Origin: Atherinomorus stipes
Lineage: Eukaryota; Chordata; Actinopteri; Atheriniformes; Atherinidae
Direction of reading: 5' to 3'
DNA: 64,000 nt
Assembly (NCBI GenBank): GCA_023101725.1
Contig: JALJCO010009115.1
Coordinates: 141,071 to 205,070, forward strand
Part shown: positions 10,501 through 24,502 of the stretch, one piece after another
Layout: each line of letters opens with the position of its first letter
Position numbering within the stretch: position 1 is the first letter of the stretch
Program-made: the position numbers and the translations under genes
The notes under the pieces: model-generated
Told to the model about the DNA's origin: nothing
What the model saw: the letters and a program-made list of their open reading frames with translations, nothing else
Databases searched by the model: none

Positions 10501-13500
10501 GCCTTTAATCTAGTTGTAGGAGGTTACGGCTACGGCTAGCACACGTCTCGACTGAATTAACTAAGCAAACAGATGCACGCATCCTATTGGATAATTACTG
10601 TGTGGGTAGTTATGTTTCAGCTAGCAACAAGTTGTATAACCCCCAAAAGATGTAATGAGCACAAAGAAAGAGGTCAGCTGACTACCTGAATATACTGAAT
10701 GACCAGGCTATTCCATCAAACAATATTTTCTTTCCTGAAGGCATGGGCATATTCAAAGACGAAAATACCAGAATTCATGAGGCTCAAATTGTGAAAGAGA
10801 GGTTCAGGGAGCGTGAGGCATAATTTTCACACATGGACAGACCTGAACCCCATTGAGAATCTTGTGCAGTGCTGGGACTCTCCAATCATCAATACAAGAT
10901 CTTGGTGAGAAATGAATGTAATACGTGACGTAAATAATTTTTTGACATTGGAGAAGGATGCCACAGCAAATTCATGCCACACAGTGGGCGCACGGTGTGT
11001 TCCAATTGTTTCTTTTATTTCCAATAAAATAACTATGCGAACCGGTTATTTCTTTTTTATGTGAAGAACTGTTTGCTGTCGAAATATCTATATGTATATA
11101 TAACGGAAAAGGGAAAATCAATTCTAAGATGGGTGAAACATTAAAAAACATGGAATACAATGTACCTTCTGTCAAGCTACTGCTTTGTAAGGATACAAAT
11201 CACTGAGAAGTAGAAGCGCCCTCTGTCACTGGTCAAGACATCTGCAATTATTCTGTGCCAAAAACCCAGACTCATGCATGAAAAATTGAGTCTGCCCAAA
11301 AGGTGGGATGATACTCTGAATGTGTATTTGATGTTTTTTTTTTTTTTCTTTGGGGTGACACATGCATTTTGTGACTCTTATGAAACAAGCTCATGGAAGT
11401 GAACCTGCCTGAGCCATGTCTATGACTTAAATTTGGTTTTAAAGTTTTAATTAATGTTTCTATATAAAGAATTATTGCAACGATTTTTTATAAACAGATT
11501 CTTCTTCTCTTTTTCCATAGAAATGAAAAGATGTTAAAAAAAAAAAAACATTTTTCCATTATTTTTCTTTATGTAAAAACAAAGGGTAAATTCACCACCA
11601 TCATGCTCACAGTCTTCAGTTTGAAATATGTGAGCAAAAGAAAACAACAGATGTTTTTGCCAATGTCCGCACATGAAAACATTTGCAACTCGAATACAGA
11701 CTGGCCACTCGGCTGTAGAAGAAAAAAAAAAGGCTTTTTGCCCAGCACTCTTTCATGTCATGACATTTTAAAGCAGATTTGCAATCAGAACAGTAAAACA
11801 GCTGCTTGTTAAAGTCACCAGTTGGTGAATAAAGAGCCAAAAAACTGACTTCTTTGTGTTGCTGTTTCAGGGGGAAATGTCAGGCTCATTAAATTGTTTT
11901 ATGAAACAGCTGAGGGTCATGCAGCTAAACACAAACAATATGAAATTCTAAACTAAATGACAACAGCTTCTGAATCCCATGCTCTGATATATTATTAGTT
12001 ATAGCTAATATGAGGGCTCCAGACTGTGACCATTTAATCACATTTTGAGGCTATATTTTGGGGGCGTGGGACTGAATTTCCAATTAGATATAATGCTGCA
12101 AAATCATTACAAGTGAACGCTTTGTTATTGATCTGACAATGTAGGCAAAAGAAGACCCACATTGTTGTTTTAACATAGAATAGCGTGATATTAAAACATT
12201 AATCACACCTGATGTCCAACTATATCTCCACACACATCCAAGTGTATCTTCAGATATGTATGTCCAGATTAGGGGGAAAAAAACCAAAAAACTAAATTGG
12301 CTCACTGAAAATGGGGGGAAAAAACAGAAAACAAAATAAAACCCAACCCTTAAACTGAAAATTTGTCAATTGAAAATGTTTAAGTTCCTGAATGCATGGG
12401 ACTGCACCAAGCAGCAACCTCGGGCAAAAAAAAAAAAAATGAAGCTACTTCTGGGTGGCCAAAAATTGTAGTTCACTCCTCATCTGGTAGGGGCTGGCAG
12501 CAAAAGTCAATCCTCATAGACTTCCATGTTAAAAAGGCTAACTTTACAGCAAAAATAAATGTGTTTACAACATTATTTCACTCTGCTGCAGCACCCATTG
12601 CAATAATATGTAGCAGGATGATTATGCAAATTAGACAATAATGTCATTTAGCGACTTCAAGCAACATTTCAGGGAGCCAATAGCAACTTTTCTCACTGAG
12701 GAGTTGGCAACAGTGCGCTGAACTTTGTTTTTTTCTTCTGTTAAGTAGATTTTAAGAGCAAACAGCTACACAGATAACAGCAGTGAATAGCCATGTTTGT
12801 ATCCACGATTTTCCTGGCGCTACTTCCGGGTTGTGGGCGTGGCCAAAAATGATGGGCGAAACATCCGGTATTAGCGGTAGTACCTTTCGAGCCGGGGTAC
12901 TTAGATTACGATCTTGTATTTTAAAAAGGTTAATTTGCTTGTGGCTAGGTGCTTTACTTAAAGCATGATGCGGAGGTGCGACCACACAACAAAACAGCAA
13001 TCAGATGAGGTGAAATATCGTTGCCCCTTCCCTCCTACATTACAGATTGGAAGGATGAGGTAAAGAAGTGGCCTAGGATAACCTATGCTAACATCTTTGA
13101 CTACACATTAAACCCCATGGATTGTGATGGTGAAGTTATGCAAAGCATGAAGAGCCCCGAAGCACACCAGTATGCTCGTTGAGATTGACTGTCTGTCTAC
13201 GTCTGACTTCATGATCAGACCAGAGCTGCGTGAGTCGTCAGGGGCCATAAAAGCAGCTCAGGATAAGTACTCCAACGTGAAGACTGCAGGGTTGGAGGAT
13301 TTTTCTGCATTTGCTTTTATTTGGATAAAAGTTACTGAATGCTGTGCAGATCTGCTCGAGTCTAATTTCAGAGGACTAAGACAGCATGTTGTTGACGATA
13401 ATTACATAAACTTGTACTGCAGTAGAAATATCTGCAGACAGAAATTTATTTATTTGTTAAGGTGCAACATAAAGGACAGGAATCTGGTAAATGTCCAGGC

Positions 13501-16500
13501 TCAAAAATACAAAACTTTAAAGCTTTGCCTTGTCAGGAATTCAAAACAAGTAAAAGAAATGGAAACTTTCTTTTTTTAGATGGGTGTAGATAGGGCTGGG
13601 CGATATAACGATATATATCATCTGGACAATAGAAAATCTCTATTGTTTCATATGAAGCTTGTTTATACAGCAATAGGCGCTTTACTGCAGTGTTTAATCA
13701 AGATGCGCTGTGTGCACACGCACGCTGCAAACAAACACGGATGGAGACAATGGCGGACCATTCGGACAGGTGCAATTAGACTAATTTTTAACAAGATGAC
13801 CAGCCGACCTAAACTGAGAGGCTTTTACTTAAAAGAGAAACAACTTCTGTCGCATGGATGTGGCTTGGATATAAAAAGACCGACAACAGTCCCAAGAGCC
13901 GGGATACCTTCTGTTGTCTGGTCCGTGATGTGTCAGTCTTTTTTATATATTTCCAAACCACATCCATGCGACAGAAGTCGTCCCTCTTTTAGCTACAAGT
14001 GCCTCGGTTTGGTTTGGCTGGTCATCTTGTTGAGAACTAACGATGCTGGTCTGAAACGCGTCTGCCACCGTCTCCCTCCATGTTTCTTTAGGTCAAGATG
14101 CGCGTGAGTCTGTATGTCCATGCACGCACGTGGTGGCACGTGCCCGCCGCAGATCTTGACAAATAAAACACTGCAGTAAAGCGCTTAATCGCGGATACTG
14201 TCAGATCTTAACGTGACCAACACATCCTGCTGAGAAAAAATGAACATTTAGTACATATACCTTTATTTGTTCAGTAGATGATTTGAAACAGCATTTCCAC
14301 ATTGCAATTTAAACAAAAATTATATATTAATTGAATTATTGAATTGAACACCCCCCCCAATAAAAAGCTATACTGTATGTATATCATTATCATGATATAA
14401 AATTTGCTATATCGTGATATGGGAATTTAGTCATATCGCCCAGAATTAGGTGTAGAAATACATAAATATGGCTTCAACCTTCCCATCAATGCTGTCCTTG
14501 CACAGGAGCTGCTTAATTAAATTCACATCTATGCTGTGGTTCTCACTTCCTTGTATTTAATTTTTTTTCCTTCTTATTGTTTATGAATATATGTTGAGGG
14601 TCTAAAAGGCACATACAAATGCAATTTACTGTTATTATTATCATCATCATCATCATCATCATTATTACTATTATTATTCCAATTATTATTATTATTGTTA
14701 TTATTATTATTATCATTGAGGGTTTGGGTGGTTGTGGATAATATAAGGAGAGAGTGAAAAGGTGGATGAGGAAAGGTATGGATACACATTAATAAGTTCA
14801 GTATCTTTGAATCAAACAAATTCAAATTATGAAGAGGATTAGCGACATTTTTGCCCGTGTGCTGACGTAACCTACATTTATGCTTCATATCTGAGTGGAA
14901 TAACCTGTGGCTACAACACGTTTGTGTTGCTTTGTTGTAGCAGTCAAATCAGCCTGTCCAGGTTTTGTGGACATCGGTTTATTGCAGTATGAAACACCGG
15001 CTGTTCAAAACAATCTTGTCGCCTATCAAAAACACCAACATTGATTTATTACTGAGAGCATTACAAGGAAGTCTCGTCCAAAAATCGGAGCTTGCGTCAG
15101 TGAGAGGTGAAACCGATCAGGACCAGGTTCTGTCAGCGGTGGATGCAGGACTCCAGGACCAGAATCTGTATCTTCCAGCCGGGTTGCTGCAGAGAGCCAA
15201 AGTGGAACGACCCCGGAACCTCCACAGCAATAAAGTAGGGCCTGTGATGGTTGTGGGGAAGACCTGGTCCTGTGTGGACCTGTGTTCCCCTACAGAGCTC
15301 CCATCCCGTTGATGCTGATGACAACCAATGCCAACTACATCACATGCGTACAATAGAAAAAAGGAAAAAAAAAATCGATCATGGACTTCATGATCAGAAT
15401 GTCCAACCACGGACACATGATGTCCCTGAACTCCGGGGCATCTTGTTTCTTTATCCAACCGCTAACTTTATCCTTTAGCTTTATCCAGACGCAAACATAA
15501 ACACCATTCCCCGCAACCAGCTCCAGCCTTTTCCCAACCAAACTGCTACTTCCTGTGCGCACCGGAAGTTTCGCCCATCTGTTGATAATGGCATCACCCA
15601 GCAACCGCCTTTAGGAAAATTGTGGATACACTGTGAGACGTTCACGGCGCAGTGCGAGCTCAGGGGGTGGGGGAGGTGGGGAGAGGGAGAGACAAACAGC
15701 ATGATGGACATATCATCATTCAATCAATAAGAACTGGCCGTTCAAGACGATTGGAAGGGTTTTTTTCAGTCCTGTCTGTTCCTAAGGTGACAAAATTTTT
15801 GAATTTTTGTGTCAGAGCATTTAATTAATTGGCTGCAATCGAGGTGTGAAGGAGATTTGAAGAAATATAGTAAAAAATGCTCCTGGAAAACATCATCCAC
15901 CCTGCCTTTAAACCAGGGTTCGTGTTCTGCTTTTAGTCCAGTTTAAAGCATGCTGGGATATTGTGACTTCAGTCCACTTAAACCACAAAAAATAAAGTAA
16001 GTGATGAGCAGTGGACCAGTGAATGGAAGGTAATATAGCAGAAAACACATTTGGGCTGTTAAACGTTTGAAAAATTGGATGCCAGATGAAAATGTTCAGC
16101 CCTGATGTGTGAAGGTGACAGCTCTGAAGCAGATAGTGTGCAGGCTGTCATGTCCTCTTGTGCATGTACCTGCATAGAGAACCAACATGACAACATGTTG
16201 TTCTTTTAACAACAGAGAGAGAACAGACGTTTCTGCAATCCAACAGTGACGATCTGTCTCTACTCGAGCAGAATTTCCCATAAATTTTCTATTCACTATT
16301 AAATCAAAGTTGGGGGCAGTAGTGGCTCAGGCGGTAGAGCTGGTTGGCCAATGATCAAAGGACTGGCGGTTCAAATCCCGATCCCCCAGCCATCTGTCGT
16401 TGTGTCCTTGAGCAAGACACTTAACCCTCCTTGCCTCCAGTGGGGACACCACTGGTGTATGAATGTGTGTGAATGTTCCAGTGGTGGTCGGAGGGGCCGT

Positions 16501-18795
16501 AGGTCCGAAATGGCTGCCACGCTTCCGTCAGTCTGCACTAGGGTTGTCACGATACCAATTTTCTGTTTCGATACCGATACCATTTTGTATTTCGATACTT
16601 TTCGGTACTTTTCGATACTTTTTTAAAAAGGTAAACCAAACTAAATATTTCTTTTATTTGTGTTATTGTTCTTGAAGTCTTTATATTAAAATAATCAAAT
16701 AAAGTAGTAAAATCTTCAATTTAAAACACAGAGAGCCAGTAATATAAAGCAATGCCAAATTAAAATCAAAATCATTCTATACATGAAAAATTATATGGAC
16801 ATAATTAGAAACATAAATTGTAAAACTATCTAAATGAATTACATATTGTAAGGCTTTTGGAATATTTTTTTTAATGTGTTTCAAAATGTTAATTTATTTA
16901 ATGTTGTGTCTCAATAGTTTATTATATGAAACAGTAAATGGGTATGAGGCAATGTCTATAAAATCATGTTTGTGTGACTGACTTCATTATAACATCAGTG
17001 AAGTTGTATTAATAATTATAATATATATATAATAATTGAACATAGTCAGTTCATCTCTGTCACCATTTTCAAACTTATTTAAACATTTTAAGGCTGTAAT
17101 AACTTTGAAGAAAATTAAAAATGTATTTATTAACCGTTTATGTGTCGTATGGAGGCTTCTGTAGGTTTCTACTGGGCTGGAAGGTTTTGTGCTTTTTACT
17201 TTGACATAACTGAACAACATCAGCACCAGTTGTTCCTGACTGAAGTCAAAGTCCGCGTAGTTTTCCTTTAGAGGAAAAAAGAAAAGATGACAGCTTTGGA
17301 AAAGCCCGTGCTGATAAAGTTGGGGCTCAAAGTACAGTTTGGAAGTATTACGGATTCAAAGCTAATGATGAAGGTGAGCCGTTGAACACTGAAGCACCGC
17401 AGTGAAAGCGATGCTACAAAGTCCGTCTGCTAACGGAGGAAACACTTCAAACTTCAGGTATCCGCGGCAGCGTCCACTCGCCATGAAGCAGCCTGTCTGC
17501 TACCTGACGTCTCCTCCTCCTCCTCCTCAGTGAAGGTGCTTCACAGAGCGACGCATCATTAACTACGTCACACTCACTGCTGGCCTCGCTGCTCTTAAAG
17601 AGACAGGCTCCAATTTACCAATTTAGCTGCGTTTTTTTTCTTTTTAAAGTACTGTTTCTTTTTAAATGCTGGTATAGTACCGTTTTAAACGCGTTAGTAT
17701 TGCGGTACTATACTGGTACCGGTATACCGTGCAACCCTAGTCTGCACCAGGGCAGCTGTGGCTTCATACATAGTTTACCATCACCAAGTATGAATGAAGA
17801 GTGAATAAATAATGGATCTACTGTGAGCGCTTTGAGTGCCTGGAAAGCGCGATATAAATGTAACAAAAAAAAAAAGAAAAATCAATACACTGATGCCATT
17901 TCACTTGCTTCCATTTTCCACATATACTGCAATTCTGAAAACAATGCGGATTTACAGCCTGATTTTAAGAAAATTAGCTAGAGTATGTGTTGTGATAACA
18001 GTAAAAACTATTTCAGTAGTATTTGTACAAATTTGCTTTATATACTTAAAGACCCACAACGCAACTTTTAGCAATTTTCTGTGACGCGCCCCCTATAGCC
18101 AGCTAAACTAGCATCCATCTTGCATCGTACCTGTACTGTGAGCTCACTCCAGCCTGTAAAACGCAGTCTTATCGTGACCCTTGTTTTGTCCCTTTCTCTC
18201 TTTCTTTTCCTCTTTTCCTCTGGTAATGTTTCCTTGTGTTTCTTTGCCAAATCTGCCATGATGCGCATCTGATTCATATCTGTTTGCTAGTAAGTGACGC
18301 GGTGCGCAACCAATAGTTGGCCGCAACGTCCCGGCCGCATCCCGGATAGAAAAGCTACATAGTGCGGTTTCTGGACCTCGGGAAGCCTCTGGGCAGTGAC
18401 AGCTCGAAAATGCGCATAATGAATGTTGGCGTACCATCAAAATGAGTCCGAAAAGCATATTTGTATTTCATATTATTTTTGAAAAAATATTTGTTTTGGG
18501 GCGGTGATTAGCTCAGTTGGTTGAGCAGCCGCCCCATGAACAGAGGCTGCGGTTCCTCAGCGCAGTCGGCCCTGGTTCGATTCCCGGTCCAGGTCCCTTT
18601 GCTGCATGTCGCTCTCCACTCTCTGCCCCTTTCCTGTTGCTATATACTGTCATATAAAGGCCACTAGTGCCCAAAAAATCCTTTAAAAAAGAAAAAATAT
18701 TTGTTTTGATGTAAAGTAACTATCACCTTTAAAGGGACTAGAGGCAAGATTAAGAAATGAAACTCGCGACTGGCGCTTATACATACATACATACA

Positions 18796-18877
<82 letters not shown>

Positions 18878-21800
18878 CTTTCTGAATGCGCCCTTAGGGT
18901 GCAGAGATCGCATTTACGTTACACTATTGCCAAACGAGCCAAGCGGGCCAAGAATGAGAATCTCAGGTGGCGCTGCTTTCGGATTCACTGTTGGCGAGGA
19001 CAAGACGCACGTACAAGAAGGTTCTCACAACTTCTGTTTCTTCCACAAAGCGACATTATTTTTGTACAAGGAGCTGGATATGCTTTCATCAGACCAAATA
19101 TCAATTAAAGCTTTTACTTCCTCGTAACTGCATGTCTGACCACCAGCCATCTTTATAAGTACAGCAGTCCCTCACGTGTGTTTGTTGTCGTGGTGTTTAC
19201 CCACATTGTCCAACGTTTGACCAACAATGCCAATGCAATTTGTTGTCCACTTCCTGTCTTTGATTCACTTGAATCGGACCGAGACCTGCGTTAGCAGGCG
19301 GGCCGAGTACGGTTGTTTGTGTTTCGGATCAGAGTCCAATTGCGCATTCACAACTCCCCTAACGAAGTGGACTTTCCGAGCAAACAGACTCTGATTCAAA
19401 TCAAAAAAGCTTTGTGAATGTGCCCTTAAGACACATAGAAATGAACAGACAGAGAGATCCAGAGATTACAGAGATGATGTGTGATGAAGGAAGACCACAC
19501 GAGTGCTCAGGGGTATTACTGACCTACTGTACCAATTGACCTATGGCTAAACCACGCCCCCAAACGCGATGAGCCAATCACAGTGCGCACAGCTATCCCA
19601 TACACTCGGACATTCTCTGCTTGAACGTCCATTGAAATGCATTGAAGTTAGTCCGTTTTTATGTGTTCTTTTTAGTTTAAAATGGTCAAACGTGTGCATG
19701 GGGTACATGCAACTCCGATACTAGGTATCCTGAGAGGCTGGGTGACAGGGCGTATTTTTTTTGCCTTTTACCAAGTCACATCAAGCCAAAGTTATGCAGC
19801 AGACGACAACACCAACTGAACGTGGATAAAATGAACAAGGATGTCTACATCTGTTCTAAGGTAAGGGAACATCGTATTCGAGGCAACATGTTGTCACTTT
19901 GCTTGAAAGAAATATGAAGTTACCTTCCCTAACGTTAGTTTAAGTTGGCTAACGCTAGCTAAACATGCTAGTTTTGGTACGTGGTAACGGTACATAAGAC
20001 GCTGTCGTGTAGTACAGGTGTGGTGTAGTAACATCGATAACAACACGCCTCTGGCTTCCAAGCTGCAGCCAGACTGCTCCGCTTCTGTGGCTGTTTGATT
20101 AGTTTTTGTCAGATGATCACTTTTTGGCACAACTACAGCAGCCGTGCAGCAGTTTGTGCAAGAAACTGAGGGAGCGACACGGGTCACATTCAGAGATTCA
20201 CAGGCTGATTTCTACTCCCAGTTTAAGACTTCTGAACAATTTCTTTTTGTTTGTTTGTATTGTTTTTATGTTTTTTAATTAATCTCGTCATGATCTCTCT
20301 GTCTGATCACGCGTCTGCTGTCCGTGTTGACAGCTGTCATCTCCCGAGATGTCACATAGCGCCTGTCACCGAATGTTGTTTGTCCGAGTGAGTGGAGGGG
20401 GCGTGGCTTAGCCATAAGTCAATTGTCCATTTCCCAACTGCAGATGAGGGAAATGTGACTATTTGGGATGAAAATTGCCAGTCAAGTATTTTTCTGATGG
20501 TTTATATGGTGATCTGAGCCGTCAGACGATTCACTGCTCACCCTCTCAAACCATAATAACATGTTCCACAGGTTAAGTACTGCAGAATGCAAAAGGCAGA
20601 CCGTGAAAAATACAGTGGTAACATGGAGTCCACTGGGTCATCCTCCGCGTGAACAGAGCTGTGAATAAAAGGAAGAAAAAAACACTTGCAGTGTGTCTGT
20701 ATTATTTTGATCAAATACGTCACAGACAGTCTTTTAAGGACTCGGTAAATTGTGTCTGCCTGTGAAAAAGAGCACATATCAACTGTAACTGATCAGTTTT
20801 AGCTGCCATGGACCGCAACACAAGCTCAAATCAGGACAGACTGGTAGAGAGGTGAGCAATCAATTCTGCACTCTTTTTTTTCAAACATATTCTTGCTCAT
20901 TGCAGGCAAAACATTGGTCTCCAAAATGTGTTTCCAAAATGCACCAGACATGTTTTACTGTTCATTTAAACATGTTCAAGCTTTGATGCTGAACTATGGG
21001 ATGAGGATGCTATTAAAGGGTTTCCTCTAAAGACTGGGAGACCTTTCCGTGTTATTAAGGCCTTTAAAACATTTATTAATTCAGAGGGAGTTTTTGACCG
21101 GCCTTTCAAGCAATCGTCCTTCAATCTCCTGAACATTTCTTTGTTTTCCCAAATCTCAACTTGTCCTTCACTGTTCCTGGTAATCTCCACTTCCACAAAT
21201 GTATAATCAACCAAGGAAGCAGTAATGTGGAAACTTTTTTTTTTTTTTTTGCAAGAAAAAGGGAGAGATATAAGAAGGGTATAATAAAGCTTTAATATAT
21301 ACATCTGATTAGTATCTACATCAAGAGACCCTCTCACTACTTTGCTTACACTGCAAAAATGGTCTTTTTAACCATGTTTTATAACCTTCTATCCAACCAG
21401 AAAGTCTTTTTGATCCCTTTTACTAAATTCTTTAATTGGTTATTTTACTTACAAACTGACTTAATCTTCTCATTAGCCACATTTACATGGAAACTTTTTC
21501 CCCCTTTCAGATTGAAATAATTTTGAAATAAGATTTCAGGGCAGATGTTTACATGGAAAAAATCTATTCAGATCCGGTGTGTACATGCCCTGACATTTAA
21601 GCAGAATGGTACTGTCTGACACGTGCAGAATGAAGTTTACATCACATGATTATCAAAGACGGAGGTCTAAAAACTGATATTCATGGCTGTTGTGGTTTTT
21701 GCAGTACTTTAAATCAAGCAGCATCTTGATACTCATGTGCGCCAACTGCAAACAACAAAGAGAAAAGGCTGTAGACAAACTTTCTGCGGCTGCCCAAGGA

Positions 21801-24423
21801 TTTTCATTGTTCCCCGCCATCTTCCAAAATGAGGAAACGTCGCTTATTGCACATTTATAGCAAGTCAGAGCATGTGCTTTAACAACGCAATTCACAACGT
21901 ACAGAATCAATGTTTGCACAATGACACGATCGGTTTGGGAAAAGAAACATTCTACTCCTGCAAAACCGAATGAAAATCCTTTCGGTTAGGATTTTTCATT
22001 TGGAAAGAGGAGGATCATTTTCATTCCAATAGAGCTTTGAAACCGATTGCAATCGGTATATTTGGCTCCATGTAAATGTGGCTGAGACACTGTTTGAGAT
22101 CATATTGCATCTTTACACCGAATTTCAGCTGTGAATACGTGTTTCAAAATCTCCCAGTACCAATTCAAACATGTAGTAAAAAATGGGAAAAACACTGAGT
22201 AAAATTTCCTGAAATAAGAAAAAAAAATTCTAGATTTTCTCACTTTGAGGGAAAATATATTGTCCAGTAACTGGAGGGTTGAAGGTTCAATTCCCACTTC
22301 TATCGAGTCAATCGAGCCTTTGGAAAACTCCCCACCTTGTCTTCATTCAGGTGTATAAATGTTTGGTGGTGGCTGAAAGGCTGTTGGCAGGGATTGTGTG
22401 GTGCTGCTACAGCTCTGGGGGGGGACTGATGGACAAGTATCTTACCACCACCTGTGTGGTTATGTGGAGAGGATGAATAATGGATTCAATATACAGTAAA
22501 GGTTTGGGTGCTTTGAACCCAATGACTCATCATTATTGATGTCGTCCATTCTCTATAATGCTTATTCCAAATCATTGTGATGGGGGAGGTGAGCCTATCC
22601 CAGCAGTTACTTGGCAAAAGGCAGAATACACCCTGGACAGCTCGCCAGTCCATCATAGGGCAAACACAGAAAGACAGACAACCAGCTATGTTCACACCCT
22701 CCAGGGAGAATTTAGAGTTATCAGTTGACCTAAATGTCTTTGGAGTGTGGGAGGAAGCCGGGGCACCCAAAGAGAACCCACACATACACAGCGAGAACAG
22801 GCAAACTCCACACAAAAGACCCCTGTTGAAAAATTTCTGTTTCCATCACATCAGAGCAAACATGGAGCTGCACCAAATCCTAGTGGTCTTGGATTGATCA
22901 CATTTTAATCAGAAATTTTACGGTGTTCATCCATGTCTGACTGCAAGATATTTCTCTGGGGTGGAGCCGACTGACATCCTACATGCACGTTTGTTATGGT
23001 TGTGTTTGCCAGTAATTCCCTGCCTTGAACCCACAGCCAACTTGTTGTAGTCCACTTCCTGTATTTGGCTTAACTTAAGCTTACCAAGAACTACATTTGT
23101 AGGTGGACCAGCGTTTGTTTTTTTGATCCACATCAGTTTGTTTGCCCAAACACCTCCCCAAACATCCTGTACTTTCCAAGCAAACATGAGATAACCATAT
23201 AAGTCTCCTGAGTAACAGTGTACACATTAGATGAAAATAAGAGCCAATATGATAAGAAAGGGGGGGAAAGAAAAAAATAAAACCTTGACGAATTCTAATA
23301 AATATCTAAGGGGATTTGTTCAGACTATAAAAGCCTTTCAATTCTAAAGTAAACACCCAACACTTTAAATGAACCTAATGGGCTTTATGCACAACTCTAC
23401 TACCTCCTGAACTTAAGCCAGCTCCTTTGTTCCCTGTCTTACATTACTGGACAAATTGATTAATCCAGGTTGCCTGACCTCAGTAACCATGACGACAATG
23501 GCCACACACCTGGATTAATCAGTTTATCAGGTAATGAAAGCATGAAACAAAGGAGCTGGCTTAAGTTCATGAAATAGTGGAGCTGTGCATAAAGCCCATT
23601 CAGTGGGAATTTTATACCAGCCTCTACTTGTAAGAAGTGACTAAAATATTCACACCAGCTGATAGTCTGCTTTGTTGCCTGTCATACTTAAACAACATCA
23701 ACCAGTACAGCCAGTACAGCTGGGATGTCCCGATACCGATGCCGGTATCGGTACTCGCGCCGATACTGGCCTATTTTGCTGTACTCGTACTCGTCAAATA
23801 CTTGCTCCCGACAGCACCCGATACCGGACGTCATGTGACTCGCTATGTTTACGCCCCCATGTGGGCAGGAAAATACTCTTCAGTGTGAGCAGTGCCGGCT
23901 TTTTTTTTTCTTTTTTTCTTTGAGTGCCGGCTTTGAGTTTACATCTTTTTCTTTTAAATCAGAAGAAGTTTTTCATCACACGAGGATAGAATATAAATCT
24001 GACATGTATCATGTTACTGCATTACTTTTTAAAACATTGGCGGCGATCAGAGTGGACTTTTTTTCCCTCTCTCCCTCTCACCCACCGGACCTGCAGTACC
24101 CCCACATTATAGATACATACAGTTTTGGACATTTCATTCAGGATCCACTTTGTCAGTGGTAAGTTTCCTGCTAATTCTGTTTCCTACGATTTCCAAGTAG
24201 GTCTCTGTGTGTTGGTATAGCTGGTATAAGTATGTAAAATTATGACGATGCTAAAATACAGCAAACTGCAGCTGCATCAGAGGCTGTTTATAAGCTTCTA
24301 ATGACTTACTGTAAGCGTTTATTTCTGCTCTGACAAGGAAGTTAAATGCCGTAGTAAACTGCCAGCAAAATGCCCGCGTCACATTTGAGCACGCAGAGAT
24401 GCTTCTCTTTATTTAAATATAAC

Positions 24424-24502
<79 letters not shown>

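Noticed and set aside
13580..14107. 175-codon ORF
   Set aside because: It lies entirely across a hAT MITE whose ends and target duplication are clear; no motif and includes an inverted repeat.
14574..14888. Asn/Asp-rich minus-strand ORF
   Set aside because: A translation of the TTA/TCA microsatellite.
16312..16400. Possible tRNA gene
   Set aside because: It is the head of a tRNA-derived SINE whose body and tail continue, and a second copy exists at 27503-27822.
18499..18600. Possible tRNA gene
   Set aside because: Box A and B are present, but the spacing is too long, the structure does not close, and an 18-bp target duplication shows it is a SINE.
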